Source of the DNA: Phyllobacterium brassicacearum
Lineage (GTDB): Bacteria > Pseudomonadota > Alphaproteobacteria > Rhizobiales > Rhizobiaceae
Assembly: GCF_003010955.1 (NCBI RefSeq)
Contig: NZ_PGGO01000006.1
Location: forward strand, 204,157-268,156
Direction of reading: 5' to 3'
DNA length: 64,000 bases
Shown here piece by piece: positions 42,459 through 52,311 of the stretch (within the stretch, counting starts at the first letter, position 1; each line of letters opens with the position of its first letter). A program made the translations under genes and the position numbers. The notes below the pieces were generated by a model. The model searched no databases. It worked only from the letters and a program-made list of their open reading frames with translations, and had not been told where the DNA came from.

Positions 42459-45185
42459 TCAAACGAAAGCGCCGTGGCAGTGCTTGTATTTCTTGCCGGA
42501 GCCGCAGGGGCAGGCCTCGTTGCGGCCAATCTTGCCCCAGGTGCGAGGATTGTTGGGATCGCGATCTGCAGGGTCAACGACGCGCAGATCCTCCTGCACC
42601 GCGACCAAGCTGCCTTCGCCGAAATCGTCTTCGCCGGTAAAGCCATCGATATGATGGGCTTCCATGACCGGCAGCGCCGGTTCGGGGGCACTTGCTGCTT
42701 CCCGGACGAGCTCGACACGCATCAGCTGTGTCGTCACGTTCTGGCGCAGGTTCACCAGCATCGTCTGGAACAGCTCGAAGCCTTCGGTCTTGTACTCGTT
42801 CAGCGGATCGCGCTGCGCGTAGCCGCGGAAGCCGACGACAGAGCGCAGATGATCGAGATTGACGAGATGTTCACGCCACAAGGCGTCGAGCGTCTGCAGA
42901 ATGACCGACTTCTCGACATAGGCCATGATCTCGGGCCCGAAGCGTTCTGCGCGATCGGCGGCCGCTTTCTCGACGTTCTCGGTCAGGCGTTCGCGGATGT
43001 CATCCGGCGTGATGCCGTCTTCGAGAGCCCATTCTGTAACAGGCAGGTCGAGATTGAGAATGTTGCGGACATCCTCGTCGAGCTGCTTGATGTTCCACTG
43101 CTCGGCGTACGCACCTTCCGGCGTATGACGCGAGATCAGGTCGTCGATCACGTCCTCGCGCATTTCCTTGGTGGTTTCGCTCAAGGATGTACTGTCCATC
43201 AGCTCGATGCGCTGTTCGAAGATCACCTTGCGCTGATCATTCATCACGTCATCATATTTCAGAAGGTTCTTGCGGATATCGAAGTTGCGCGCTTCGACCT
43301 TCTTCTGAGCCTTCTCCAGCGCTTTGTTGATCCAGGGATGGACGATGGCCTCGTCTTCCTTGAGGCCAAGCTTCTGCAGCATGCCGTCCATGCGCTCGGA
43401 GCCGAAGATGCGCATCAGGTCGTCCTGCAGCGACAGGAAGAACTTCGAACGGCCGGGGTCGCCCTGACGACCGGAACGGCCGCGCAGCTGGTTGTCGATG
43501 CGGCGGCTTTCATGCCGTTCGGTGGCAAGGACGTAGAGGCCGCCGGCGGCAAGCGCCTTTTCCTTCAGGCGGGCAATATCCTCACGAATGGCAACTTCCT
43601 TGGCCTTGCGCTCGTCGCCATCCGGCATGTCGTCAAGCTCTTGCTTGATGCGCATGTCCAGATTGCCGCCGAGCTGGATGTCGGTACCGCGGCCGGCCAT
43701 GTTCGTAGCAATGGTGATGGCGCCCGGAACGCCTGCCTGTGCCACGATGTAGGCTTCCTGTTCGTGGTAGCGGGCGTTGAGAACCTGGAAGTCCTTGAAG
43801 CCTTCCTTGCGAAGGCGTTCGGCAAGCTGTTCCGACTTCTCGATCGATGTGGTGCCGACCAGAATCGGCTGGCCCTTGGCGCTTGCATCGCGGATATCGC
43901 GAATGATCGCCTTGTATTTTTCCTCGGCAGTCCGGTAGACCTCATCATCCTCGTCCAAACGCTGAACGGGCAGATTGGTCGGAATTTCCGTGACTTCGAG
44001 GCCGTAAATGTTGCCGAATTCTTCCGCTTCAGTCGAGGCCGTGCCGGTCATGCCGGCGAGCTTCTTGTACATGCGGAAATAGTTCTGGAAGGTGATCGAA
44101 GCCAGCGTCTGGTTTTCCGGCTGGATCGTCACATGCTCCTTCGCCTCGAGCGCCTGATGCAGGCCTTCCGAGAAGCGGCGGCCAGGCATCATGCGGCCGG
44201 TGAATTCGTCGATGATGACGATCTCGTCATTGCGGACAATGTAGTCCTTGTCCTTCTGGAAAAGCTTGTGGGCCCGCAGCGCGTTGTTGACGTGATGAAC
44301 GACGGCAACGTTCTCGATGTCGTAAAGGCCCTCGCCCTTGAGATGACCCGCTTCCTTGAGCAGGTTCTCCAGCTTTTCGGTGCCTTCCTCGGTGAAAATC
44401 GCGGTCTTCTGCTTCTCGTCGATTTCGTAATCTTCGGGCGCCAATGGCAGGATGAACGTATCGATGAGATTGTAGAAGTCGGAACGATCGTCCAGCGGAC
44501 CGGAAATGATCAGCGGCGTGCGCGCTTCATCGACCAGGATCGAGTCGACTTCGTCGACGATCGCATAGTTATGCGGCCGCTGTACCATCTGCGCGCGTTC
44601 ATACTTCATGTTGTCGCGCAGATAATCGAAGCCCAGCTCATTGTTGGTGGCATAGGTGATGTCGGCATTGTAGGCGGCGGCGCGTTCCTCGTCGTCGAGA
44701 CCATGGACGATGATGCCGTAGGTCAGGCCGAGGAAATTGTAGATCTGCCCCATCCAGTGCGCATCGCGGGTGGCGAGATAGTCGTTGACTGTGACGACAT
44801 GGACGCCTTTGCTTTCAAGCGCATTGAGATAGACCGGCAAGGTTGCAACCAGCGTCTTGCCTTCACCGGTGCGCATTTCCGAGATCCCGCCATTGTGCAG
44901 GACCATGCCGCCGATGAGCTGCACGTCGAAGGGGCGCATACCAAGAACGCGCTTGGCCGCCTCGCGTACGACGGCGAAAGCCGGAACGAGCAGATCATCG
45001 AGCTTCGTTCCCTCGGCGAGACTTGCACGAAATTCGGCAGTCTTCGCTTTCAGTTGCTCGTCGGTAAGCGATGAAATTTCTGCTTCAAGCGCATTGATCG
45101 CATCAACGCGGGGTTTGAAGCTCTTGACGCGGCGCTCATTGGAGGAGCCGAAAATCTTGCGGGCGAGGCCGCCGAAACTGACCAT
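42459..45185 (-). CDS. secA: Preprotein translocase ATPase SecA
   Basis: A 908-residue motor of the Sec pathway. Walker A GEGKT is at 107-111, the DEAD-like [20 protein letters not shown] is in the first ATPase lobe, and [12 protein letters not shown] is in the second. The C-terminal zinc motif [13 protein letters not shown] (last 15 residues), which binds SecB and lipid, is complete. Length is normal. It is divergent from the parvulin gene by 277 bases, an arrangement shared with other rhizobia. Confidence 0.97.
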   Translation of the reverse strand: MVSFGGLARKIFGSSNERRVKSFKPRVDAINALEAEISSLTDEQLKAKTAEFRASLAEGTKLDDLLVPAFAVVREAAKRVLGMRPFDVQLIGGMVLHNGGISEMRTGEGKTLVATLPVYLNALESKGVHVVTVNDYLATRDAHWMGQIYNFLGLTYGIIVHGLDDEERAAAYNADITYATNNELGFDYLRDNMKYERAQMVQRPHNYAIVDEVDSILVDEARTPLIISGPLDDRSDFYNLIDTFILPLAPEDYEIDEKQKTAIFTEEGTEKLENLLKEAGHLKGEGLYDIENVAVVHHVNNALRAHKLFQKDKDYIVRNDEIVIIDEFTGRMMPGRRFSEGLHQALEAKEHVTIQPENQTLASITFQNYFRMYKKLAGMTGTASTEAEEFGNIYGLEVTEIPTNLPVQRLDEDDEVYRTAEEKYKAIIRDIRDASAKGQPILVGTTSIEKSEQLAERLRKEGFKDFQVLNARYHEQEAYIVAQAGVPGAITIATNMAGRGTDIQLGGNLDMRIKQELDDMPDGDERKAKEVAIREDIARLKEKALAAGGLYVLATERHESRRIDNQLRGRSGRQGDPGRSKFFLSLQDDLMRIFGSERMDGMLQKLGLKEDEAIVHPWINKALEKAQKKVEARNFDIRKNLLKYDDVMNDQRKVIFEQRIELMDSTSLSETTKEMREDVIDDLISRHTPEGAYAEQWNIKQLDEDVRNILNLDLPVTEWALEDGITPDDIRERLTENVEKAAADRAERFGPEIMAYVEKSVILQTLDALWREHLVNLDHLRSVVGFRGYAQRDPLNEYKTEGFELFQTMLVNLRQNVTTQLMRVELVREAASAPEPALPVMEAHHIDGFTGEDDFGEGSLVAVQEDLRVVDPADRDPNNPRTWGKIGRNEACPCGSGKKYKHCHGAFV

Positions 45186-45462
45186 CCCTGGTCCTCTCTA
45201 ATTCGTTTTGCCAGGATAGCCCGGCATTGAGGCATCCGATGCCTGGCATGAAAATGCCTGAAAAGGCGCCATTGTCGATCCTATAATGAGTTTACGACCT
45301 AGCTTATCTGTTACCAAGCTATCTGGACGCAAAGCCGATGGACAGATAAGAGGGGGCTCGAATGATGTCAATGTAGAAGCGCTAAGCAGTTGATCGCTCC
45401 TTCATGGCAAAATTCTGCCGTAATCATAGCCCGTACCGGTCCTCCCAAGGAGAAATTGACCC
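45186..45462. other. Divergent secA / parvulin intergenic region
   Basis: 277 bases with no gene. It contains short inverted pieces (CTTATCTGT … ACAGATAAG, about 45304-45356; GGCATCCGATGCC) that could be operators. The parvulin gene has a good ribosome site (AAGGAG) at the right end. Confidence 0.4.
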
Positions 45463-46380
45463 ATGAACCAATTGCGCAAAACCCTTTCATTTATGACTGC
45501 TGCTGTATTTTTGACCGGTATTTCCTCTGTGGCAATGGCCCAGGACGCCGGCAAAACGGATGCTGCCAAGCCCGCTCCGGCCGCCCCTGCAGCTGCCCCG
45601 GTAGATCCTGATAAGGTGCTCGCCACGATCAACGGCGCCAAGATCACAGTCAAGGACGTCGACCAGATTTCCGCAGACCTCGACCCGCAGTTTGCACGCT
45701 TGCCTGACGACCAGCGGCGTTTGGCCGCTTTGACTGCGATCATCGACATCAAGTCGCTGGCAGCCAAGGCCGAGGCCGAGAAGCTGGACCAGACACCGGA
45801 ATTCAAGGCCCGCATGCAGTTCCTGCGGGATCGCGCCCTGCACAATGACTACTTCAAGCAGCAGGTTGTCGACAAGATCACCGACGCCGATATCCGCGCC
45901 CGCTACGACAAGGAAATCGCGGCCATGCCTCCCCAGAATGAGGTGCGTGCACGCCATATCCTGGTGAAGACCAAGGAAGAAGCCGAAGCAATCATCAAGC
46001 AGCTCGATGGCGGCGCATCCTTCGAGGAAGTCGCCAAGGAAAAGTCGACCGATGGGTCGGCCGCGCAGGGCGGTGATCTGGGCTACTTCGGCCCGGGCCA
46101 GATGGTGCCGGAATTCGAAAAGGCCGCCACGGCGCTCGAGATCGGCAAATACACCAAGGAGCCGGTGCAGACCCAGTTCGGCTTCCATATCATCAAGCTG
46201 GAAGACAAGCGCGTTCAGCAGCCGCCGGCATTCGACCAGGTCAAGGAGCAGGTGAAGTCGATCCTTATCCGTGAGCGTTATATGGAGCTGGTCAAGAAGG
46301 ACCGTGGCGATCTGAAGGTAGAGTTCACCGATCCGGAAACGGAAAAGGCGATCAAGGCCGCCACCGAAGCACAGCAGTAA
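45463..46380 (+). CDS. Periplasmic peptidylprolyl isomerase (parvulin)
   Basis: A 305-residue SurA/PpiD-like protein. The signal peptide is residues 1-26 (cut after AMA, before QDAGK), followed by an Ala/Pro linker. A helical chaperone part (about 45-140) and one parvulin domain (about 150-245, VRARHILVKTKEEAE … GGDLGYFGPGQMVPEFEKA … GFHIIKLEDKR) follow. It would help fold exported outer-membrane proteins, a fit with the divergent secA. Strong terminator downstream. Confidence 0.92.
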   Translation: MNQLRKTLSFMTAAVFLTGISSVAMAQDAGKTDAAKPAPAAPAAAPVDPDKVLATINGAKITVKDVDQISADLDPQFARLPDDQRRLAALTAIIDIKSLAAKAEAEKLDQTPEFKARMQFLRDRALHNDYFKQQVVDKITDADIRARYDKEIAAMPPQNEVRARHILVKTKEEAEAIIKQLDGGASFEEVAKEKSTDGSAAQGGDLGYFGPGQMVPEFEKAATALEIGKYTKEPVQTQFGFHIIKLEDKRVQQPPAFDQVKEQVKSILIRERYMELVKKDRGDLKVEFTDPETEKAIKAATEAQQ

Positions 46381-46387
46381 TCTTGCG

Positions 46388-46415
46388 AAGGCCCGGCATT
46401 GATGCCGGGCCTTTT
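46388..46415 (+). terminator. Terminator after the parvulin gene
   Basis: Perfect 12-base stem AAGGCCCGGCAT / ATGCCGGGCCTT with TG loop and trailing TTTTCTTTC, 8 bases past the stop. Confidence 0.92.
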
Positions 46416-46463
46416 CTTTCATATCCACGCCCAACGTTGCGAAGCATTCTTTCGAGGTAACCG

Positions 46464-47705
46464 ATGTCGACAGCCGTCTCCCCTCTGGCACCGAAACATT
46501 ATCCGGCAATGCCGGAAATTCGCGGAGTAAGGATCGCGACGGCCGAGGCCGGTATCAAATACAAGGGCCGGACCGACGTGCTGATGATCGTCTTCGACAA
46601 GCCAGCGGCGGTCGCCGGCGTGTTCACGAAGTCGAAATGTCCCTCGGCTGCGGTTGATTTTTGCCGCGAAAGCCTGGCGGGCGGCAAAGCGCGGGCCGTC
46701 GTCGTCAATTCCGGCAATGCCAACGCCTTTACGGGCAAGAAGGGCCGGGAATCGACCAGGATGACGGCAGCTGCGGCGGCAAAGGCTGCGGGTTGCAAGC
46801 CGGGTGAAGTTTTTCTCGCTTCGACGGGCGTCATCGGCGAGCCGCTCGATGCCGGAAAGTTCAACCATCTCCTTGGAGACATGACCAAGGCAGCGCTGCC
46901 GGAGCGCTGGCAGGAAGCCGCCGGCGCCATCATGACGACCGATACATTTCCGAAGTTCGCGACGGAAACCGTGCTTTTAGGCGGGGTTCCGGTGACGATC
47001 AACGGAATCGCCAAGGGCGCCGGAATGATCGCGCCGGACATGGCGACGATGCTGTCCTTTGTCGTCACGGACGCGCCGATCGAATCGGATGTCCTGCAAA
47101 AGCTGCTGTCGAAGTCGGTCGGCAAGAGCTTCAATTCGGTAACCGTCGACAGCGATACGTCCACGTCCGATACGCTGCTGCTGTTTGCAACCGGATCGGC
47201 GGCCGAGCGCGGGGCTGAGCGGGTGACAAAGCTCAAGGACAAACGGCTGAAGGACTTCAGCAAAGCGCTCGATCGCGTGTTGAAAAGCCTCGCCTTGCAG
47301 GTAGTGCGTGACGGCGAAGGCGCGCGCAAGATGCTGGAAATTACCGTGACGGGCGCAACGTCTGCGCGCTCGGCCAAGCGCATCGCATTGTCGATTGCCA
47401 ATTCACCGCTGGTCAAGACTGCTGCTGCTGGCGAGGACGCCAATTGGGGCCGTATCGTCATGGCTGTCGGCAAGGCCGGCGAGCCAGCGGACCGCGACCG
47501 TCTGGCTATCTGGTTCGGCGACATCCGCGTTGCGCGCGACGGCGAACGCGATCCGGACTATTCGGAAGAAGCGACATCTGCCTATATGAAGAACGATGAC
47601 ATCAAGATCCGCGTCGATATTGGTCTCGGCAAAGGCAAGGCAACGGTGTGGACCTGCGACCTGACCAAGGAATATGTGGCGATCAACGGCGACTATCGCA
47701 GCTGA
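46464..47705 (+). CDS. argJ: Bifunctional ornithine acetyltransferase/N-acetylglutamate synthase
   Basis: A 413-residue ArgJ that transfers the acetyl group from N-acetylornithine to glutamate (arginine synthesis). The self-cleavage motif [14 protein letters not shown] is at residues 184-197 with nucleophile Thr195, giving alpha and beta chains. The oxyanion residues are in LASTGVIG (118-125). The C-terminus ends in the conserved Y-x-x-I-N-x-D-Y-R-S. It leads a probable unit with the GNAT and mutT genes. Confidence 0.95.
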   Translation: MSTAVSPLAPKHYPAMPEIRGVRIATAEAGIKYKGRTDVLMIVFDKPAAVAGVFTKSKCPSAAVDFCRESLAGGKARAVVVNSGNANAFTGKKGRESTRMTAAAAAKAAGCKPGEVFLASTGVIGEPLDAGKFNHLLGDMTKAALPERWQEAAGAIMTTDTFPKFATETVLLGGVPVTINGIAKGAGMIAPDMATMLSFVVTDAPIESDVLQKLLSKSVGKSFNSVTVDSDTSTSDTLLLFATGSAAERGAERVTKLKDKRLKDFSKALDRVLKSLALQVVRDGEGARKMLEITVTGATSARSAKRIALSIANSPLVKTAAAGEDANWGRIVMAVGKAGEPADRDRLAIWFGDIRVARDGERDPDYSEEATSAYMKNDDIKIRVDIGLGKGKATVWTCDLTKEYVAINGDYRS

Positions 47706-47730
47706 ACCATTCTCTTTCGAAGGATCACGC

Positions 47731-48483
47731 ATGCAGTTAGCGCAGATCAGGCAGATTGAGGCGGTCGGATTCCGGGCATGGCCGGCTTCCTCTGTCCACT
47801 ATGACGGAAGCTGGGCCATCCGCATGACCGCGAGCCACCCATCCAAGCGGCTGAACTCCGTCAATCCGCTCGATCCCGGCGATACCGACAATATGGAACA
47901 GCGGGTCGAACGCGCCGCCCAACGGTTCCGTGCCTATGGCAGGCCACCGGTTTTCCGGCTATCGCCACTCGCCCCCAAGGCGCTCGACGACTACCTGGAA
48001 AACCAGGGCTGGGCACGTTTCGACGAATCCATGGTCATGACTGCGGATCTCGCCCAAGTCGATCTGTCCAACGCACTCGACCAGATACCATTGAAGGATA
48101 TCGGCCGGTTCATTGATGCGGCATTGCAGGTGCAGGGTGAGAGTTCCGCGCTCAAGCCAGGCCTGTTCGAGGTCATCAATGCCATCCGGCCGTCCAAGGG
48201 TCTGTTCGTCATCGAAGAGGGTTCGGTGCCGGTCTCGACCGCGATTTGCGTGCATGACGGCACACTTGCCGGGTTGTTCAACATCGGGACTGCGGAAAAC
48301 CGGCGTCGCGCCGGGCTGGGCCGCACCATCATCAAGTCAGCATTGAAGTGGGCCATGCAACACGGCGCCAAAAAGACGTGGCTACAGGTCGAAATCGCCA
48401 ACACCGGTGCCATCAAGCTGTACGAACACATGGGTTTCCGCGAAGCGTATCGTTATGCTTACAGGCAGGCGCCCGGCACATGA
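47731..48483 (+). CDS. GNAT family N-acetyltransferase
   Basis: A 250-residue protein whose C-terminal half carries a GNAT domain with acetyl-CoA motif A as R-R-A-G-L-G-R-T-I-I (about 188-197) and the ending IKLYEHMGFREAYRYAYR. The N-terminal 130 residues are a second, degenerate GNAT-like half (QIRQIEAVGFRAWPA…), as in tandem GNAT proteins. The start is ATG 47731 with AAGGA upstream. Its stop overlaps the mutT start (ATGA), so they are coupled. Substrate unknown. Confidence 0.82.
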   Translation: MQLAQIRQIEAVGFRAWPASSVHYDGSWAIRMTASHPSKRLNSVNPLDPGDTDNMEQRVERAAQRFRAYGRPPVFRLSPLAPKALDDYLENQGWARFDESMVMTADLAQVDLSNALDQIPLKDIGRFIDAALQVQGESSALKPGLFEVINAIRPSKGLFVIEEGSVPVSTAICVHDGTLAGLFNIGTAENRRRAGLGRTIIKSALKWAMQHGAKKTWLQVEIANTGAIKLYEHMGFREAYRYAYRQAPGT

Positions 48484-48887
48484 GCGCGCATCCTATCCTG
48501 CTTGTGACCGCATGTGCGCTGGTCGATACCGATGGCCGGGTGCTGCTGACGCAGCGTCCGGAGGGCAAGTCGCTTGCCGGTCTCTGGGAATTCCCGGGCG
48601 GCAAGGTCGATCCGGGTGAAACGCCCGAGGAAAGCCTGATCCGCGAACTGCACGAAGAGTTGGGGATCACGGTCAAACCGGACTGTCTCGCACCGCTGAC
48701 TTTCGCCAGCCATACCTATGAGACCTTCCATCTCCTGATGCCTTTGTTCATCTGCAGGCGTTATGAAGGCATCCCGCGTCCGATGGAAGGTCAGACGCTG
48801 AAATGGGTGAAGCCGAAAGACATGCGCGACTATCCGATGCCGCCGGCGGATATCCCGCTCATTCCCTTCCTGATCGATCTCCTGTGA
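48480..48887 (+). CDS. mutT: 8-oxo-dGTP diphosphatase MutT (Nudix)
   Basis: A 135-residue Nudix hydrolase. The Nudix box spans residues 40-63 (G-x5-E-x7-R-E-L-x-E-E-x-G-I) with all catalytic acids. The MutT-type N-terminus VTACALVDTDGRVLLTQRP and the short C-terminus fit the nucleotide-pool sanitiser. The start at 48480 overlaps the GNAT stop by 4 bases; a longer frame begins inside the GNAT gene and is not used. Confidence 0.9.
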   Translation: MSAHPILLVTACALVDTDGRVLLTQRPEGKSLAGLWEFPGGKVDPGETPEESLIRELHEELGITVKPDCLAPLTFASHTYETFHLLMPLFICRRYEGIPRPMEGQTLKWVKPKDMRDYPMPPADIPLIPFLIDLL

Positions 48888-48961
48888 GTTTCAACCGGAA
48901 ACTGCATTCTTTCCCAATTGTTAATGACTCCTTCACCTGATTGAGCGACTTTTAGAGAATT

Positions 48962-48978
48962 CTGAATACGTATTTCAG
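48962..48978. promoter_or_regulatory. Near-perfect 17-base palindrome upstream of a small gene
   Basis: CTGAATACGTATTTCAG reads almost the same on both strands. It ends 8 bases before the ATG at 48986, overlapping where a ribosome site or operator would lie. No regulator is known. Confidence 0.3.
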
Positions 48979-48985
48979 GTGGGGC

Positions 48986-49312
48986 ATGGGGCGTAATAAC
49001 GATTATCGCGACGGTGAGTTGTCGCTTGCGAGAACTCTTGCAGGCGCAGGGATGGGCCTGTTGCGGATCACGCTCCTGTTCGGGTCAGCAGCAATTGCAC
49101 TCGCCCTCATTATCGCGCCGCTTGCCGATCGCGGTTCGCAAGCCGTGGTCGACTATTCGACCGGGCGCTCCATCGACGAGATGGCCACGGGTTCGATCCA
49201 GAGGGCCGATCCGGCGCCGTCGACCTATACGGTTCGCCGCAGCGTGCTGCAGCGGTCACCGAATGCTGTCTGCATTATCGACAATGACGGCTCAAAGACC
49301 GGCGACTGCTGA
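48986..49312 (+). CDS. Small membrane-anchored protein, function unknown
   Basis: A 108-residue protein with a polar N-terminus, a membrane segment (about residues 23-46, GLLRITLLFGSAAIALALIIAPL) and a periplasmic-type tail (RSIDEMATGSIQRADPAPS…) with two cysteines near the C-terminus (Cys95, Cys108). Rhizobial genomes carry similar short proteins here, of unknown role. GGTGGGG precedes the ATG. Its stop lies at the edge of an internally deleted repeat copy. Confidence 0.65.
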   Translation: MGRNNDYRDGELSLARTLAGAGMGLLRITLLFGSAAIALALIIAPLADRGSQAVVDYSTGRSIDEMATGSIQRADPAPSTYTVRRSVLQRSPNAVCIIDNDGSKTGDC

Positions 49313-49362
49313 GAAAACTCCACTGCGGTGAGCCTCACCGCAGTGACTTTTCGAGCGGGCTC
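49310..49362. repeat. Palindromic repeat, internally deleted copy acting as terminator
   Basis: The two outer ends of the full element are joined: GAGAAAACTCCACTGCGGTG then CCTCACCGCAGTGACTTTTC and GAGCGGGCTC. Compare with the ends at 3584 (AAACTCTACTGCGG) and 3700-3728 (CTCACCGCAG…ACTTTTCAAAACGGGCTC). The result is a tight hairpin (49321-49345, CACTGCGGTGAG / CTCACCGCAGTG) between two convergent genes, well placed as a bidirectional terminator. Confidence 0.8.
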
Positions 49363-49366
49363 AGGG

Positions 49367-50257
49367 CTACTTCTTCTCGACTGTTTCCACATCCTTGAGA
49401 AAATCCGCGAGCGAGGCTTTGGCCGAGCCCGGTTTCAGCGGTTTCTGCTGCGATTCGTGCGCAGCCCAGCCGGACATCCATATGAACGAGAAAGTCGCCC
49501 TGACCCGGCCGTCGGGATCGCTGAAGCGTTCCGCGTAAATTTCAGCGACCCGCATGAAGAAGTGCCGGGTCATGGGCCGCCGCGAACGACCGACGAGGGC
49601 GTTTTGCATGCCCATGGCGCGCAGGTCGCGCATCAGGGCGAAGGCCGAGTCGTAGCGCACCGTATAGGTCTCTATATCGGTCACGGGCAGGGTGAAGCCA
49701 GCGCGCTGCAGTAGTCCGCCGGCATCGCGAACATCCGCAAAGGGTGCGACGCGTGGCGAGGCTCCACCGAAGATTTCGCTTTCGGCGGCAAGTAGGCATT
49801 CACGCAATTCGGCAAGCGTGTTTTCGCCGGCCATCGCACCGAGAAACAGGCCGTCCGGTTTCAGTGCCCGGCGAATTTGCAAGAGCGTACCCGGCGTGTC
49901 GTTGGTCATGTGCAGGGAGAGCAACGAAACGATCAGGTCGATGCTTGCAGGTTTGAGCGGAAGGATCTCTTCATCTGCGACGATTGCCGGAAACGCATTA
50001 CCCAGAAACTGCCGCGCCTGTTCAATACGCACGATCGTGCCGGCCTTGCCAGATCGCTGCAGCGCCTCTGCCGCCAGCCCCGTATGGCTGGCGAGGTCGA
50101 CGGCAATATCAAATGTGCGCTCGACGGCGGACAAGCGCTCTTCCAGATCGTCGGCGGCGCGAGCAAGCAGGAAATCCGCGGAATTCCCATGCTGCTTGAG
50201 GGCGCGCAGGCGCCTTGCCAGCAGTAGATTGCGGTCGAAGACCTGGTGCTGATCCAT
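49367..50257 (-). CDS. SAM-dependent methyltransferase (BioC/NDUFAF5-like)
   Basis: A 296-residue class I methyltransferase-like protein. The opening QVFDRNLLLARRLRALK is typical of the alphaproteobacterial group related to mitochondrial NDUFAF5 and to BioC. The SAM motif I is replaced by DLASHTGLAAEAL (about 53-65), less glycine-rich than usual, and the post-motif LIVSLLSLHMTNDTPGTL is well kept. NDUFAF5 hydroxylates a complex I subunit, so a true methyltransferase activity is not certain. It is divergent from comF. Confidence 0.83.
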   Translation of the reverse strand: MDQHQVFDRNLLLARRLRALKQHGNSADFLLARAADDLEERLSAVERTFDIAVDLASHTGLAAEALQRSGKAGTIVRIEQARQFLGNAFPAIVADEEILPLKPASIDLIVSLLSLHMTNDTPGTLLQIRRALKPDGLFLGAMAGENTLAELRECLLAAESEIFGGASPRVAPFADVRDAGGLLQRAGFTLPVTDIETYTVRYDSAFALMRDLRAMGMQNALVGRSRRPMTRHFFMRVAEIYAERFSDPDGRVRATFSFIWMSGWAAHESQQKPLKPGSAKASLADFLKDVETVEKK

Positions 50258-50320
50258 TCCGAATTTCTCTGATCTATGTATATTCTTTAAGGTAGATGCG
50301 TCGCCTTGGATCGAATTGCA

Positions 50321-51124
50321 ATGAAAACTCTCGGGTCAACTGCACGTCTCTTCACGCGCGCAGCAACCAATCAGTTGTTCCGGCCGCTGTTTCCGCCGGT
50401 TTGCGCAGGCTGTGACAGACACGTCGCTGAGCCGGGAACGCTGTGTGGCGGCTGCTGGTCCAAAGTGCGCTTTATCGACAAGCCCTATTGCCCGGTGCTC
50501 GGCATTCCGTTCAGCCATGATCTAGGGGCTGAGATCTTGTCTGCCGAGGCGATTGCCGATCCACCGCCGTTCCGCCGCGCCCGTTCGGTCGCCATGCATG
50601 AGGGTGTCATCCGCGACATGGTTCACCGTCTCAAATACAATGACCGCACCGACCTCGGACCGTGGATGGCGCGGTGGATGCTGCGGGCCGGCAGTGAACT
50701 ATTGAACGATTGCGATATCATCGTGCCGGTGCCCCTGCACGCGCGCCGGTTCTGGTTGCGCAGGTTCAATCAATCGGCCGAACTCGCCCGTCATCTGGCG
50801 CGGTTGAGCGGCAAGCCATTCGATCCGGATGCCCCGAAACGTGTCAGGCAAACCAGGCAGCAGGTTGGCCTCGGCGCAAATGAGCGTGCGCTCAATGTGC
50901 GCGGCGCGTTTAGGGTGCCGGATGCACAGGAGATCAAGGTGCGCGGACGTAGCGTTCTCTTGATCGACGACGTCCACACAACCGGTGCAACCGTCAAGGC
51001 AGCATCGCGCGCCTTGCTGAGAGGTGGCGCATCGAAGGTTGATGTCTCACTTTTGGCCGGGTTCTGGGGCAAGAATTGTCTGTGTGACGTGGTTCTCACG
51101 CAAAGAACGGGTCTTTTCGCCTGA
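50321..51124 (+). CDS. comF: ComF family phosphoribosyltransferase-like protein
   Basis: A 267-residue ComF protein. An N-terminal zinc finger (Cys28, Cys31, Cys42, Cys45) precedes a phosphoribosyltransferase-type domain with PRPP motif LLIDDVHTTGAT (213-224). ComF helps single-stranded DNA uptake or handling in transformable bacteria; in rhizobia the role is not established. The start is ATG 50321; a TTG at 50306 is in frame. It leads the run grxC, nitrilase, DUF1178. Confidence 0.88.
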   Translation: MKTLGSTARLFTRAATNQLFRPLFPPVCAGCDRHVAEPGTLCGGCWSKVRFIDKPYCPVLGIPFSHDLGAEILSAEAIADPPPFRRARSVAMHEGVIRDMVHRLKYNDRTDLGPWMARWMLRAGSELLNDCDIIVPVPLHARRFWLRRFNQSAELARHLARLSGKPFDPDAPKRVRQTRQQVGLGANERALNVRGAFRVPDAQEIKVRGRSVLLIDDVHTTGATVKAASRALLRGGASKVDVSLLAGFWGKNCLCDVVLTQRTGLFA

Positions 51125-51164
51125 AGTTTTGATGCCTATATAGAGGGCGAACTGGAGTATTCGA

Positions 51165-51434
51165 ATGGTCGATGTGACTATCTATACGCGTAACGGTTGC
51201 GGCTATTGTACAGCCGCCAAGGGCCTTCTTTCGGAAAAGGGCGTGGGCTTTGTCGAGCACAATGCATCGATCGAGCCGTCGGTCCGGCAGGATATGCTGG
51301 CGCGCGCCAATGGCCGGACGACGTTTCCGCAGATATTCATTGGCACAACGCATGTAGGCGGTTGCGACGATCTCTATGCGCTGGAAAATCAGGGCCGTCT
51401 CGACAGTTTATTGAAGACCGGCGAACTCGTTTGA
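51165..51434 (+). CDS. grxC: Glutaredoxin 3
   Basis: An 89-residue dithiol glutaredoxin with active site CGYC (Cys12, Cys15), the TFPQIF strand with cis-Pro and the GGCDDLYAL helix for glutathione binding. Length fits Grx3 (GrxC). It lies 40 bases after comF and 10 before the nitrilase gene. Confidence 0.94.
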   Translation: MVDVTIYTRNGCGYCTAAKGLLSEKGVGFVEHNASIEPSVRQDMLARANGRTTFPQIFIGTTHVGGCDDLYALENQGRLDSLLKTGELV

Positions 51435-51444
51435 GGATTGTGAC

Positions 51445-52311
51445 ATGAGTTCATTTCGTGCAGCCGCCATCCAGATGCGCTCAGGCGTAGACCCGCGGCG
51501 CAATGCTGCCGATCTCGCCGGATATGTCGCCGATGCGGTCGGCAAGGGCGCCGTCTACGTGCAGACCCCGGAAATGACCGGTGCGCTGCAACGCGATCGC
51601 AAGTCGCTGCAGAACGTGCTGAAGGCCGAGAGCGACGATGTCATCGTTCGCACCGCTTCGGAACTTGCGGCAAAGCACGGAATTCATCTTCATATCGGCT
51701 CGACCGCCATCGCCCGCGACGACGGCAAGATCGCCAACCGCGCTTTCCTCTTTGGGCCGGATGGCTCGGTTCTAACCCGCTATGACAAGATCCACATGTT
51801 CGACGTCGATCTCGACAATGGCGAGAGCTGGCGCGAATCTGCTGTCTACGCGCCGGGCGCCGACACAGTGGTGATCGATCTTCCCTTCACGCGGCTCGGA
51901 TTTGCGATTTGCTATGATGTCCGCTTCCCGCAATTGTTCCGCGCCCAGGCCGTGGCCGGCGCATCGGTGATCACGGCGCCTGCTGCCTTCACGCGCCAGA
52001 CCGGCGAAGCGCATTGGCATGTGCTGCAGCGCGCCCGCGCTATCGAGAATGGCGCATTCATGATCTCGGCCGCCCAGGGTGGCGTTCACGAAGACGGCCG
52101 TGAGACCCACGGCCATTCGGTGATTGTCGCGCCATGGGGCGAAGTGCTGGCCGAAGCCGATCATGCAGATCCGGCGGTCATCGTCGCGGATATCGATCCG
52201 GCCTTGAGCGCTGCTGCCCGGGCGAAGGTGCCGAACCTGAAGAATGCGCGTCCCTTTGGACTGGTCGTGGAAAATCACGGCCAGAGGACACGCCTCGAAG
52301 CAGCATCATGA
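51445..52311 (+). CDS. Carbon-nitrogen hydrolase (Nit1-type, deaminated glutathione amidase)
   Basis: A 288-residue nitrilase-superfamily protein with the catalytic triad Glu43 (TPEMTG), Lys115 (YDKIHMFD) and Cys156 (AICYDVRFP). This branch (Nit1) removes deaminated glutathione formed by side reactions of transaminases. The place next to grxC fits glutathione metabolism. Its stop overlaps the next gene's start by 4 bases (ATGA). Confidence 0.88.
   Translation: MSSFRAAAIQMRSGVDPRRNAADLAGYVADAVGKGAVYVQTPEMTGALQRDRKSLQNVLKAESDDVIVRTASELAAKHGIHLHIGSTAIARDDGKIANRAFLFGPDGSVLTRYDKIHMFDVDLDNGESWRESAVYAPGADTVVIDLPFTRLGFAICYDVRFPQLFRAQAVAGASVITAPAAFTRQTGEAHWHVLQRARAIENGAFMISAAQGGVHEDGRETHGHSVIVAPWGEVLAEADHADPAVIVADIDPALSAAARAKVPNLKNARPFGLVVENHGQRTRLEAAS

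Noticed and set aside
42474..45074. 866-codon open frame antisense to secA
   Set aside because: It is the complementary-frame shadow common in high-GC genes: it follows secA codons exactly, starts and ends inside it and has no family resemblance.
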